NCBI GenBank assembly: GCA_964482435.1
Contig: CAYZXL010000014.1
Coordinates: forward strand, 1-64,000
Direction: 5' to 3'
Source: CAYZXL01 sp964482435
Lineage (GTDB): Bacteria > Auribacterota > JABMQX01
Length of the DNA: 64,000 bases
Under the pieces are notes generated by a model. It was not told the origin of the DNA. It did not search any database and saw only the letters and a program-made list of their open reading frames with translations. Shown in pieces: positions 1 to 7,428 of the stretch (position 1 is its first letter; each line of letters opens with the position of its first letter). The translations under genes and the position numbers were made by a program.

Positions 1-84
1 CCGGTCAGGACCGGAAGGTAGCAGCCGTAAGCAATTCCTCCATGTGCCGTGAGGCTACCTGAAAGGAGCAGACTCTCCTGGGAA
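1..84 (+). ncRNA. ffs: Signal recognition particle RNA, 3' part (5' end outside window)
   Basis: The window opens inside the conserved apical hairpin of SRP RNA: GGTCAGGACCGGAAGGTAGCAGCC-type sequence at about 3-26, containing the Ffh-binding symmetric and asymmetric loops. It is followed by a 3' arm (GTGCCGTGAGGCTACCTG, about 44-61) that resembles the 3' arm of E. coli 4.5S RNA. The RNA is the scaffold of the SRP that targets nascent membrane and secreted proteins. The 5' half lies upstream of the window. The exact 3' end is uncertain: AGGAG/CTCCT at 65-78 could form the closing hairpin. SRP RNA upstream of dnaX-ybaB-recR is a gene order known from many bacteria, which supports the call. Confidence 0.85.
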
Positions 85-123
85 ACCGGCTGTCCGCGGA
101 GCCGATTGAGGGTGCGCGGCCGA
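61..123 (+). repeat. 63-bp imperfect direct repeat, copy 1 (left of toxin-antitoxin pair)
   Basis: Bases 61-123 match 767-829 over 63 positions with no gap and about 8 mismatches. The last 27 bases, from CGGAGCCGATTGAGGG onward, are identical. Copy 1 starts at or within the 3' end of the SRP RNA and ends just before the TATAAT box of the antitoxin gene. The pair brackets the toxin-antitoxin genes. Confidence 0.85.
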
Positions 124-125
124 AC

Positions 126-152
126 TATAATTTGGGGAACCAACTGGTTGGT
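126..152 (+). promoter_or_regulatory. Putative promoter -10 box and operator of the toxin-antitoxin pair
   Basis: A perfect TATAAT lies at 126-131. A possible -35 (TTGAGG at 106-111) is only 14 bp upstream, which is short. At 139-152 there is a perfect 6-2-6 inverted repeat, ACCAAC-TG-GTTGGT, placed where transcription would start. A palindrome overlapping the start of a toxin-antitoxin operon is the usual arrangement for autorepression by the antitoxin or the complex; the regulatory role is inferred. Confidence 0.5.
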
Positions 153-192
153 CTGACGCACAATATGGAATAATGTTCGACTCGAGGAGGAG

Positions 193-426
193 ATGGAGAA
201 AATGACCGTGGCGGAGAGGATCCTTCAGCAGATCAGCGCGTTGCCGCAGCACTTGCAGGTTGAGGTGCTCGACTTCGTCGAATATCTTGAATCGAAAGTA
301 GGGCGAGAGAGGACGGCTGGTGACGACGCGGCCTGGCGGGCCATGTCTCTTTCTGAGGCGATGCGCGGCATGGAGTCGGAACCGTCCCCTTACTCCGCGG
401 ACGATCTCAGGGAGCAGTTCACGTGA
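193..426 (+). CDS. DUF2281-type antitoxin of a MazF/PemK module
   Basis: This 77-residue protein has an N-terminal helix pair, AERILQQISALPQHLQVEVLDFVEYLE, typical of DUF2281 antitoxins (families beginning 'aekIlekl..LP..kq.evLdFvefL'). Its acidic C-terminal tail (about 45-77) would wrap and inhibit the toxin. ATG193 follows GAGGAGGAG very closely (2 nt). ATG202, nine bases on, has better spacing and could be the real start. The stop overlaps the toxin start by 4 bases (GTGA), so the two are translationally coupled. In known modules the antitoxin is labile and also represses its own promoter; here that is inferred from the inverted repeat at 139-152. Confidence 0.75.
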   Translation: MEKMTVAERILQQISALPQHLQVEVLDFVEYLESKVGRERTAGDDAAWRAMSLSEAMRGMESEPSPYSADDLREQFT

Positions 427-815
427 TTCACGAGGGGCAGGTTGTTCTTCTGCGCTTTCCGCAGACCGACCAGGCGGCCGCGAAGCTTCGTCCCGCGCTG
501 GTGATCCGAAAACTTCCAGGGCCGCACCGCGATTGGCTGATTTGCATGGTGTCGTCGCAACTGACTCAGGCGGTTCCGGAGTTCGATGAGGTTGTAGGGA
601 GCGCTGATTTTGACTTTGTCGCGTCCGGTCTAAAGACACCGAGCGTGATCCGCATTAGCAGGCTCGCCGTGGTTGAGGAAGAGGTTCTCCTGGGAGCAAT
701 CGGTGAAGTTTCGGCCGATCGTGTTTCCCGGATCAAGCGCCGGCTGTCTCAATGGATCGGGCATTCGGAAGGAGCCGACCCTCATGGGAAACCGTCTGTG
801 ACCGGAGCCGATTGA
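423..815 (+). CDS. MazF/PemK-like mRNA interferase toxin
   Basis: This 130-residue protein starts with GTG overlapping the antitoxin stop. The N-terminus, HEGQVVLLRFPQTDQAAAKLRPALVI, is the MazF/PemK/Kid signature: a first beta strand, then a K-x-RPA-L-V-I strand. These are small SH3-like barrel endoribonucleases that cut mRNA. It is slightly longer than classical MazF (about 110 aa), with a basic helical C-terminus (about 95-130). Pairing with a DUF2281 antitoxin is common in cyanobacteria and other phyla. The last ~16 codons run into direct repeat copy 2 (767-829), so the true C-terminus may have been set by the duplication. Confidence 0.8.
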   Translation: MIHEGQVVLLRFPQTDQAAAKLRPALVIRKLPGPHRDWLICMVSSQLTQAVPEFDEVVGSADFDFVASGLKTPSVIRISRLAVVEEEVLLGAIGEVSADRVSRIKRRLSQWIGHSEGADPHGKPSVTGAD

Positions 816-829
816 GGGTGCGCGGCCGA
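767..829 (+). repeat. 63-bp imperfect direct repeat, copy 2 (right of toxin-antitoxin pair)
   Basis: Partner of 61-123. Its first 49 bases encode the end of the toxin gene, and the rest lies upstream of the lipoprotein gene at 865. The 27-base identical core is at 803-829. The hairpin-forming AGGAG/CTCCT of copy 1 is not conserved here, so copy 2 is not a second functional SRP RNA terminus. Confidence 0.85.
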
Positions 830-864
830 TACGGTGTTTCTAGTCTCTGGATAGGAGGACCAAT

Positions 865-1236
865 ATGAGGCTGGGGCTGATGCCGGTGCTGATCGCTCTG
901 CTGCTGCTGACCGGATGCCTGGAGCCGCCGCTTCTGCGCGCGCGCCTGCAGACCGCGGAGGAACTCCACCAGGAATACCAGGACAAGGAGAGGGTGAGGA
1001 AGCAGGAGCAGGAAGCGGCAGCGAGGAGGAAGAGGGAGGCGGAAAAGCCTTACGGCGTGTGGGGCGGCGCGGGCAAATGGGCCACGCTGGCGGAGAAGCG
1101 CCAAGCCTTCAAAGAGGAGGTAGAGCGCGTGCAGTACTGGTACGAGCAGGGCGAGTACTCGCGTCGGCAACGGGACGAAATCTTGGCGCGCCTTGAGCGC
1201 GAGTACGACATGTACGTCGACGAGGTTCTGCGCTAG
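865..1236 (+). CDS. Small coiled-coil lipoprotein of unknown function
   Basis: This 123-residue protein has a textbook lipoprotein signal: MRLGLMPVLIALLLLTGC with lipobox LLTGC, cysteine at residue 18. The mature part is dominated by charged heptad-like sequence (about 27-60, rich in E, K, Q, R), which should form a coiled coil. A short conserved-looking YGVWGGAGKW segment and a second amphipathic helix follow. An excellent ribosome binding site (AGGAGG, 7 bases before ATG865) fixes the start. No family was recognised. It sits between the toxin-antitoxin pair and dnaX and is probably its own transcription unit. Confidence 0.8.
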   Translation: MRLGLMPVLIALLLLTGCLEPPLLRARLQTAEELHQEYQDKERVRKQEQEAAARRKREAEKPYGVWGGAGKWATLAEKRQAFKEEVERVQYWYEQGEYSRRQRDEILARLEREYDMYVDEVLR

Positions 1237-1545
1237 CAAGCACGAGGCGGTGTCGCACGCTGAGGGGCCCAGGAGCCGCCCGCTTCCCGGTGCCCCGTGG
1301 TTCGCGCGGCGACGGGCTCTGGCCGGCACCGGGGCCGGGTGAAACGGGCGGCAAGCCGCGGTCAAGCGCTTCGGAGCCACTGTTTCTCAGGCGCCCCGCC
1401 TGTTCTGCCTCCGGTGGGGACCAGGGGGCGCCTTTCCTAGCGCGACCGGTGGATCGTCATGGGCAGGATGCCCATGCCACACGGGATGCGGGCCGATTGT
1501 TTCAACAGGAAGTAACCGCGGAGAACGCGGAAAGAGAAATAGGAA
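1237..1545. other. Intergenic region with inverted repeats upstream of dnaX
   Basis: No credible gene. It contains a long-loop inverted repeat AGGCGCCCC (1389-1397) / GGGGCGCCT (1425-1433) followed by TTTCCT, possibly a weak terminator for the lipoprotein gene. A perfect 8-bp hairpin with a 3-base loop, CATGGGCA-GGA-TGCCCATG, lies at 1458-1476. An element AACCGCGGAGAACGCGGAAAG at 1514-1534 resembles a repeat family also seen at 46081-46110. Confidence 0.6.
1458..1476. repeat. Perfect short palindromic hairpin
   Basis: CATGGGCA (1458-1465), loop GGA, TGCCCATG (1469-1476). It is followed by CCAC rather than a T run, so it is not a classical terminator. It looks like a small dispersed palindromic element. 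Confidence 0.6.
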
Positions 1546-3186
1546 GTGGCGAAGGGAGAAGGTTCGTATCAAGTTTTGGCGAGGAAGTGGAGGCCACAGA
1601 CCTTTGAGGAGGTCGTGGGGCAGGAGGGGACTGTCCAGGCGCTGAAAAATGCCGTCAAGATGGGGCGGATTGCCCATGCTTATCTTTTTTCTGGCCCGCG
1701 AGGAATCGGCAAAACTACAATCGCGCGCCTCCTGTCGAAGGCCCTCAATTGCCAGAAAGGGCCGACCCCGGATTTCTGTGGCGCGTGCGCGCCATGCCGG
1801 GAGATAACGTCGGGGATCAGCGTGGACGTGTTAGAGATTGATGGAGCTTCTAACCGCGGGATTGATGATGTAAAACAACTCCGCGAGCACGTGCGGTTCA
1901 TGCCGAGCGGCAGCCGGTTCAAGATATACATCATTGATGAAGTTCACATGCTCACCCGAGAGGCCTTCAACGCCCTTCTCAAGACGCTTGAAGAGCCGCC
2001 GGGGCACGTGAAGTTCATCTTCGCAACGACCGAGCCGCACAAGATGCCCGCGACGATTCTCTCCCGGTGCCAGCGGTTTGAGCTGCGGCGGATTCCCATG
2101 GAGAAGATTGTGGCGAGGCTGAGGAAGATTTCGGAGGCGGAGGGAGCCGAGGTCGAGGACGAGGCGCTGGTCGCCATTGCACGGCGAGCGGAAGGAGCGA
2201 TGCGCGACGCGGAGTCCATCCTCGACCAGGTGATTTCATTCTGTGGGAAGAAGGTTGATGCCCAGAGCGTTACGTCGCTTTTGGGCCTCGTCGGGACGGA
2301 GACCTTTTACCAGATAGACAGGGCGATCATCGAGGGGAACGTCGAAGCAGTTTTGAGGATTGCGGCGAAAATTTCCAGCGAAGGAAAGCACGTTCAGCAT
2401 TTTGTTGATGAGTTAATCGAGCACTACCGGCAGCTCTTGATAACGAAAGCGACTGCCGAACCCGGGAAGATACTGGAGGTCTCCGCCGACGAGCTGAGAA
2501 GGCTTTCGGAGATGGCGGCGAATTTCTCCGAGGAGCAGTTGATTCACGGGATTGACATTCTGGCAGAAGCGCAGATGAAACTTGCGAATCCGGGGTCGCA
2601 GCAGATTGTCTTAGAGGTGGCGCTGGTGGAGCTTGTTCGGTCGAGAGACCGAGTCTCGATTGATACCCTGATTAGGAAATTGGATGAGGTGCAGGCGAGG
2701 GGCGGCGGGGTTTTTCCGCTGGAAGGCGTCGGGGTTCATGCGAAGGAAACGGATCAGTCGGACCTTTTCTCGTCGGTGTCTGGAACCGGAGCGGTGAAAG
2801 AGTCGCCGTTGACGACACTTTCGGAGAAAGACGCGAGGGATTTCACGACGGTGTGGAACAGGGCGATGGAGGCTCTGGGGCAGCTCCGGCCGAGCCTGAA
2901 GGAGAATCTTGCGTTCGGGCGGGTTGTCAATTTTGAAAACGGAGTTCTGACGCTGGGTTTCGACCCAGGTCATTCGTTTCACAGGAACCGCGTCGCGGAG
3001 GAAGAGAGCCGGAGGATGGTGGAGGGTGTTGTCAGTGAGAAGTGGGGGAATAAAGTCCGCGTCGAGGTCGAGGAGACGACGGGGCGAGTAGCAGAGGCGC
3101 CGCCGACGGAGAAGGTCGAGCAGATACCGGTCGTGAAGAAGGCTCAGGAGATTTTCGGTGGGAGGATTGTCAAGCGAGGGAGATAA
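1546..3186 (+). CDS. dnaX: DNA polymerase III subunit gamma/tau
   Basis: This 546-residue clamp-loader ATPase begins at GTG1546. The AAA+ core shows Walker A GPRGIGKT (50-57), a structural zinc module with cysteines at 69, 78, 81 and 84, Walker B/DEVH (131-134), sensor 1 ATTEPHK (about 160-166) and the SRC arginine-finger motif (173-175). Domain III follows, then a variable C-terminal tau region to 546. The protein loads the beta clamp and tethers the polymerase cores. The length fits a short tau. I saw no A-rich slippery heptamer like those that make gamma by frameshifting in E. coli or Thermus. It is followed after 3 bases by ybaB and then recR, the classic gene order. Confidence 0.97.
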   Translation: MAKGEGSYQVLARKWRPQTFEEVVGQEGTVQALKNAVKMGRIAHAYLFSGPRGIGKTTIARLLSKALNCQKGPTPDFCGACAPCREITSGISVDVLEIDGASNRGIDDVKQLREHVRFMPSGSRFKIYIIDEVHMLTREAFNALLKTLEEPPGHVKFIFATTEPHKMPATILSRCQRFELRRIPMEKIVARLRKISEAEGAEVEDEALVAIARRAEGAMRDAESILDQVISFCGKKVDAQSVTSLLGLVGTETFYQIDRAIIEGNVEAVLRIAAKISSEGKHVQHFVDELIEHYRQLLITKATAEPGKILEVSADELRRLSEMAANFSEEQLIHGIDILAEAQMKLANPGSQQIVLEVALVELVRSRDRVSIDTLIRKLDEVQARGGGVFPLEGVGVHAKETDQSDLFSSVSGTGAVKESPLTTLSEKDARDFTTVWNRAMEALGQLRPSLKENLAFGRVVNFENGVLTLGFDPGHSFHRNRVAEEESRRMVEGVVSEKWGNKVRVEVEETTGRVAEAPPTEKVEQIPVVKKAQEIFGGRIVKRGR

Positions 3187-3189
3187 GAG

Positions 3190-3528
3190 ATGGGAACCGG
3201 ATTCGGGAAGTTGATGAAGCAAGCGAAGATGATGAAGGAGCAACTCGTGAAGACCGAGGAGGTGCTGGGCAACCAACTCGCGGAAGGTTCTGCCGGGGGA
3301 GGCGCGGTGAAGGCTGTCGTGAGGGGAGACGAGAGGCTCGTCGGGATTAAGATAGACCCGGAGGTGGTGAAATCGGGGGACGTTGAGATGCTTGAGGACT
3401 TGATTGTCAGCGCCGTAAATCAGGGCCTGGAGAAAATCGCCAGCCTTCATAAAGAGGAGCTCGACAAAATGACCGGGGGGTTGAAGGCACTGGGAACCCC
3501 GGAATTCTTGAAGAAGCTTGGGCTGTGA
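3190..3528 (+). CDS. ybaB: YbaB/EbfC family nucleoid-associated protein
   Basis: This 112-residue protein has the family plan: an N-terminal amphipathic helix (FGKLMKQAKMMKEQL), a central beta region containing the AGGGAVKAVVRGD signature, and C-terminal helices. The family forms dimeric tweezers that bind DNA and affect nucleoid structure; it is almost always encoded between dnaX and recR, as here. The GGGAGATAAGAG before ATG3190 gives a good ribosome binding site. The gene starts 3 bases after the dnaX stop, so the two are co-translated. Confidence 0.95.
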   Translation: MGTGFGKLMKQAKMMKEQLVKTEEVLGNQLAEGSAGGGAVKAVVRGDERLVGIKIDPEVVKSGDVEMLEDLIVSAVNQGLEKIASLHKEELDKMTGGLKALGTPEFLKKLGL

Positions 3529-3564
3529 GGTCGAGGCCCGGTTCTCTTGCTTGGGAGCGAAGGG

Positions 3565-4188
3565 ATGGAATTTCCAAAGAGTCTGCAATCGTTGATAGCG
3601 GAATTCAAGAAGCTTCCGGGCGTCGGCGAGAAGAGCGCCAGGAGGTACGCGTTTCATCTTCTCGATTCGGGCGAAGCCGGGATGAAAGGAATGGAAGAGG
3701 CGATTCGGGCTGTCGCGACGAAGGTTCGGCGGTGCGAGAAGTGCGGTGCTCTTTCGGAAGGAGCGACTTGTAGCATTTGCTCCGATGAGAGGCGAGACCA
3801 CAGGTTGGTTTGTGTGGTCGAGAATTTCAAGGATGTCTTCCGGATCGAGGAGACAAAGCAGTTCAATGGAGTCTATCACGTGCTCGGGGGATTGATTTCG
3901 CCCCTGGAAGGAATCGGGCCGGAGGCGCTGAGGATTGGTGGGCTTGTCGCGCGGGTGAAGGCGGGTGGAGTCGAGGAAGTTCTCCTTGCGACCGGCTCGT
4001 CGGTCGAAGGGGATGCCACGTGCCTGTACATCGTGGAAGTTCTGAGGCCGTTCGGCGTGAGAATTACGCGGCTCGCGGCGGGGTTGCCCGTCGGGACAGA
4101 CCTCGAATTTGCGGACGCAAATACCCTTGGCCGGGCGCTCGCCGGCAGGACGACTTTCACCTCGCCAGAAGAAAGCCGGCCAGGGTAG
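3565..4188 (+). CDS. recR: Recombination protein RecR
   Basis: This 207-residue protein acts with RecO (and RecF) to load RecA on gapped DNA. It shows the N-terminal helix-hairpin-helix (LPGVGEKSARRYAFHLL, 17-33), the zinc finger with cysteines 57, 60, 69 and 72, and the Toprim domain starting VCVVENFKDVFRIEET (82-97), with the C-terminal Walker-B-like region. I chose ATG3565 because GGGAG lies about 10 bases upstream and the family normally starts just before this helix. A TTG at 3547 would add six residues of no known homology. It ends the ffs-dnaX-ybaB-recR block. Confidence 0.96.
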   Translation: MEFPKSLQSLIAEFKKLPGVGEKSARRYAFHLLDSGEAGMKGMEEAIRAVATKVRRCEKCGALSEGATCSICSDERRDHRLVCVVENFKDVFRIEETKQFNGVYHVLGGLISPLEGIGPEALRIGGLVARVKAGGVEEVLLATGSSVEGDATCLYIVEVLRPFGVRITRLAAGLPVGTDLEFADANTLGRALAGRTTFTSPEESRPG

Positions 4189-4233
4189 CCGGGGTACCTG
4201 CCGCGTGGACACCTCTTTGCGGACGAGAGACAT

Positions 4234-4713
4234 ATGAGGCAAATTGCTGTAATTGCAGTTGGCGTGGTTGCTCTGCTTGTGGGCTGTGGGAAGCCAAGCC
4301 AAAGGCCCACGCGGAGCAGGGAGGTCGACCATTTCGGGCAGGTTGTCGCGGGGGCGGATCGGCTTCGCGTTCGGTCGGGAGGCTCGTGCCATCGGGATGT
4401 AGCGCTGGAGACGACGCTGTGTGAACTTGCGGGAAAGGAAAGGGTGTCGGACTTCGTGAGGCGCCTCAAGGTGGCGGAATTTGGCGCGGAATGCAAATGC
4501 TGCGGAGATCCGACGTTTGAGTTTTATCGCGGGAAGCGACTTCTTGCGATGGTGAGTTTTCATCACGGGACGCATTTGCGCTGGCGGCAAGGTTGGCCGG
4601 GAGATGCCTACCTGACCGATGCGTCGCGCGATTGGCTCCTGAACTGGCTTGCGCAGCGTGGCGTTACAGAACCGGAGAAGGAAGTTGAATCCTCGCGCCA
4701 AAGGCGAGGATAA
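4234..4713 (+). CDS. Cysteine-containing lipoprotein of unknown function
   Basis: This 159-residue protein has signal MRQIAVIAVGVVALLVGC with lipobox LVGC (cysteine 18). The mature domain contains a CKCCG cluster (about 88-92), additional cysteines (GSCHRD, TLCEL), and an HHGTHLRWRQGWPGDAYLT segment. A strand-rich FEFYRGKRLLAMVSFHHG stretch suggests a small globular periplasmic domain. Cysteines and histidines could bind a metal or form disulfides, but there is no recognised family. It lies 45 bases after recR in the same direction. Confidence 0.7.
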   Translation: MRQIAVIAVGVVALLVGCGKPSQRPTRSREVDHFGQVVAGADRLRVRSGGSCHRDVALETTLCELAGKERVSDFVRRLKVAEFGAECKCCGDPTFEFYRGKRLLAMVSFHHGTHLRWRQGWPGDAYLTDASRDWLLNWLAQRGVTEPEKEVESSRQRRG

Positions 4714-4946
4714 GTCTGACAAGATTCACAGGATGGTCAGGATTTGGAAGGGAGAGCACGAAAGTGTGGGTGGTCCGCGGCTTTGTCCAGATAGTGGCTG
4801 CGGATGACCGAAACTCGCAAGACTGAAAAGGGCACAAACAAGATTCGCAGAATCCGGTGTATGCTGTTCATCCTGTCTGGAAGAACCACGTGATTGAATC
4901 TATGAGTCGCGGCACTAAGGAGATGGTAAGACAAGGAGAGAGACGA
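4714..4946. other. Intergenic region with dispersed-repeat relics
   Basis: No gene. It contains the words GACAAGATTCACAGGATGGTCAGGATT (4717-4743, degenerate) and, inverted, TGTTCATCCTGTC at 4865-4877, whose reverse complement GACAGGATGAACA is found exactly at 45994-46006. These look like decayed copies of one family of short dispersed repeats. Confidence 0.6.
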
Positions 4947-5597
4947 ATGGCAAAATTCTTTTTTCTGATTGCGCTATGCGGCATGTTGGCTGCTGGCGGT
5001 GCGTTAGCAGTGGAGAAGCTGAGCCAGTTCACGGAGAAGGCGCCCGATTTGGCTGAGACCACGAAGCCAGCGATTGAGTCGGCGGCGTTCAAAGACCTTG
5101 TGCAGATGTTCAAGAAGAAGCGAATCTCGTTGCGATTCCTGACCGACGGCGCCTGTACAGCGAAGTTCGTGAACGCGAAGGATAAGAAGGAATATTCTCT
5201 GACGGCGGTGCCGATGGCGTCGAATTTCCCCGAGGCGGCGCCGCCGCTGGCGATTTTGATCGTCTCCGACGGGAAAGAGTTCCGCGCCGGGTGGCTTCAG
5301 GCGGGGCGGGATGCCAGGGGGACAGTTACGTGCGCCTTGCTTACGGTGCGTGGGAAGCTCGTCGCCCACGCCGACACGGTTGAGATGCTGAAGGAGCCGT
5401 CGCTGCCACTGGAAAGAGGGAAGGCGGCAATTTCGATTGCGAAGAATCCCGAAGGGGATCAGAGGATTCTTGTCCTGTGCCGCAGCCCATACGCCGCGAA
5501 GAAGGAAGGGGAGATGGAATCCAGCGCCGTGATTTTCTACTCCGGGGACCTCGTGTGGGCGAAGTTTGCCCCTTCTCAAAAGGAAGCAGCCAAGTAG
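4947..5597 (+). CDS. Secreted protein of unknown function
   Basis: This 216-residue protein has a clear Sec signal peptide (MAKFFFLIALCGMLAAGGALA, cleavage near residue 21). I chose ATG4947 because GGAGAG lies 6 bases upstream and the signal peptide begins there; the longer open frame from 4857 would bury it. The mature protein is a mixed alpha/beta domain with GEMESSAVIFYSGDLVWAKF near its C-terminus. No motif ties it to a family. It is probably a single-gene unit. Confidence 0.75.
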   Translation: MAKFFFLIALCGMLAAGGALAVEKLSQFTEKAPDLAETTKPAIESAAFKDLVQMFKKKRISLRFLTDGACTAKFVNAKDKKEYSLTAVPMASNFPEAAPPLAILIVSDGKEFRAGWLQAGRDARGTVTCALLTVRGKLVAHADTVEMLKEPSLPLERGKAAISIAKNPEGDQRILVLCRSPYAAKKEGEMESSAVIFYSGDLVWAKFAPSQKEAAK

Positions 5598-5933
5598 CGC
5601 GGGGAGGATAAAAGGAGCATAGGGGTCTGTGCGCTTTTTGGGGTGGCGGGCTGTTCTTGTGTTTCGTCCTTCCTCAATCCTTTTTCGTCTGGTAGAATTA
5701 TATAAGCGGTAATCGAGAGCACTCGACGACGTTGGCCGTGTGTCTTCCGGAAGTTCCGGCGAGAGCTCGTAGAGCAATGTGCACTCAAGGAAGGTCGTCA
5801 GGGCTGGCGTGCGCTGTCGACTGGTCGTATCGAGCGTAGCACGGCCCGAGCGGTTCTCACGTAGACGTGGCGCTCCGGAGCCCTCGTGGCAGAGTTTCTT
5901 GGGTCACGCTGAACAAAGGGTGAGAGTGAAGCG
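5598..5933. other. Intergenic region with possible promoter
   Basis: No gene recognised. TGGTAGAATTATATAAG at about 5690-5706 contains an extended -10 (TG-N-TAGAAT) and is the best promoter candidate for the long operon that starts at 5934. The same TGGTAGAAT word precedes the gene at 30285. Confidence 0.4.
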
Positions 5934-6524
5934 ATGGGATGGCTCCTCAGACTGATAGTGCTGATGGGGATGACGGCGGGCTTGGTCAGGTTCGCCCTCA
6001 GCAAGGCACTCTATCACTTTCTGCTCGTCCTTGCGTTCGCGTGTTCCTGGGTTTTGTTGGACACCGAATTCTTTTCCTGGGCCCCTTCGATTCTGCGATG
6101 GGGAACCTGGGCGGTGGCCCTCGCGTCTATCATCGTATACGAGTACTTGGACAGAAAGCGCAATCCGCAGCGATGGCGCGACCAGCCGGGCCCCGCGGCG
6201 AAATGGCTTTGCTTTGCGGCTGTCTGCGGGGTGGTGCTGGCCGCAGTGCGGCTCGCCCATCGCCCCCCGATGCACCTGGTCGTGTTAGGTGCCATAACCG
6301 CCCTCGGGGTCGGGTACTCTGCACTAACGAGTGGGTTGCGAGTGAAGGACGTAGCATTCTTCGGGGTGCTCGCGCTGGGCTTTTGTGTGATGGCGCTGTT
6401 CGTGCCGCCAGAGTTACATGAGCTGGCCATGATCCTCACATTCGTAGGGGCCGTTGGCGCGTCCATTGTGACTCATCATCTGTACGTCAGGTTGGGCCAT
6501 GAGCGAAGAGAAAGGCAAAGGTAG
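5934..6524 (+). CDS. Small polytopic membrane protein, first gene of the VWA operon
   Basis: This 196-residue protein has about six predicted membrane helices (approximately 1-20, 22-40, 50-68, 88-104, 112-128, 133-150 and 158-178) and a basic C-terminus. It has no recognised family. ATG5934 has GAGTGAAG upstream. Its end overlaps the start of the DUF58 gene by 26 bases, so translation is coupled. In comparable loci of other bacteria, the position before a DUF58 gene is usually held by a MoxR-type AAA+ ATPase; here a membrane protein stands there instead. Confidence 0.75.
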   Translation: MGWLLRLIVLMGMTAGLVRFALSKALYHFLLVLAFACSWVLLDTEFFSWAPSILRWGTWAVALASIIVYEYLDRKRNPQRWRDQPGPAAKWLCFAAVCGVVLAAVRLAHRPPMHLVVLGAITALGVGYSALTSGLRVKDVAFFGVLALGFCVMALFVPPELHELAMILTFVGAVGASIVTHHLYVRLGHERRERQR

Positions 6525-7395
6525 TTTCCTGGACCCGAAGGTGTTGATGACGCTTTCGGGGATGGAGCTGAAGGCCCGAATGGTCGTGGAGGGAGTGGTT
6601 TCGGGTCTCCACAAAAGCCCCTACCAGGGGTTCAGCGTCGAGTTTGCGGAGCATCGTGAGTACACGCAGGGTGACGAAATCAAGCACATTGACTGGCGTG
6701 TGTTCGGCAAATCGGATAGGTTGTACGTCAAGCGGTACGAGGAAGAGACGAACCTCAGGTGCTATATCCTTCTGGACTCGAGCGGCTCGATGGGCTATCG
6801 GTCGGACGGGATGTCGAAGTTAGAATACGGGGCGCACCTTGCGGCTGCGCTGACTTATTTGATGCTGAGGCAGCAGGACGCGGTGGGGCTGGTGACGTTC
6901 GACGAAGCGATTCAGAGATACATTCCGCCGAGGAACAGCCCCCAGCATCTGAAGATTATCCTGGAGGAACTGGAGAGGCTCAAGCCGGGAAACAGGACTA
7001 AGGTCTCGAACATTTTTCACGACCTGGCGGAACGGGTTCGGCGAAGGGGTCTGGTCATCGTCCTGTCGGACCTGTTTGACAACCCGGACGAGGTCTTAGT
7101 GAGCCTCCAGCATTTTCGGCACAAGAAACACGAGGTGATTGTCTTTCATCTGCTCGACCCGTACGAGCTGACGTTCCCGTTCGAGCGCGTAACATTGTTT
7201 CGCGGAATGGAGGACGGGCGGCGTGTCCTGACGGAGCCGAGCGCTTTGAGGAAGAAGTACCTGGCGCAGTTGAGGGCGTTCACCGAGAAGTTGAAGAAAG
7301 GATGTCGCGACAACCGAATTGACTATTTCCAGATTAACACCCAGGAGAATTTCGGCCGTGCATTGACGCGCTACCTCGGAACGAGACGGCGGTGA
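6499..7395 (+). CDS. DUF58 / VWA-like domain protein
   Basis: This 298-residue protein carries the DUF58 core motif HKSPYQGFSVEFAEHREY (38-55), followed by GDEIKHIDWRV (58-68). The VWA fold begins at CYILLDSSGSMGY with MIDAS residues DSSGS (93-97); later strands include GLVIVLSDLFD. DUF58 proteins are cytoplasmic or membrane-proximal partners of MoxR ATPases and VWA/BatA proteins and are thought to act in assembling or maturing envelope complexes. It is directly followed by a BatA-like gene, the usual partner. No moxR is seen in this window. Confidence 0.9.
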   Translation: MSEEKGKGSFLDPKVLMTLSGMELKARMVVEGVVSGLHKSPYQGFSVEFAEHREYTQGDEIKHIDWRVFGKSDRLYVKRYEEETNLRCYILLDSSGSMGYRSDGMSKLEYGAHLAAALTYLMLRQQDAVGLVTFDEAIQRYIPPRNSPQHLKIILEELERLKPGNRTKVSNIFHDLAERVRRRGLVIVLSDLFDNPDEVLVSLQHFRHKKHEVIVFHLLDPYELTFPFERVTLFRGMEDGRRVLTEPSALRKKYLAQLRAFTEKLKKGCRDNRIDYFQINTQENFGRALTRYLGTRRR

Positions 7396-7428
7396 CCCTC
7401 GACATTTCCCCGCGCGAGCAATAGGAAG

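Noticed and set aside
1389..1433. Inverted repeat as a firm intrinsic terminator
   Set aside because: The loop is about 27 bases and the T run is short; kept only as a possibility in the intergenic entry.
1546..3186. Programmed frameshifting in dnaX to make gamma
   Set aside because: No A-rich slippery heptamer or following stem-loop was seen in the expected region.
2611..4722. 703-codon open frame antisense to dnaX-ybaB-recR
   Set aside because: It is a shadow of high-GC genes on the other strand: it has no ribosome site, no family motif and a composition rich in Arg, Leu and Pro. The three plus-strand genes are certain.
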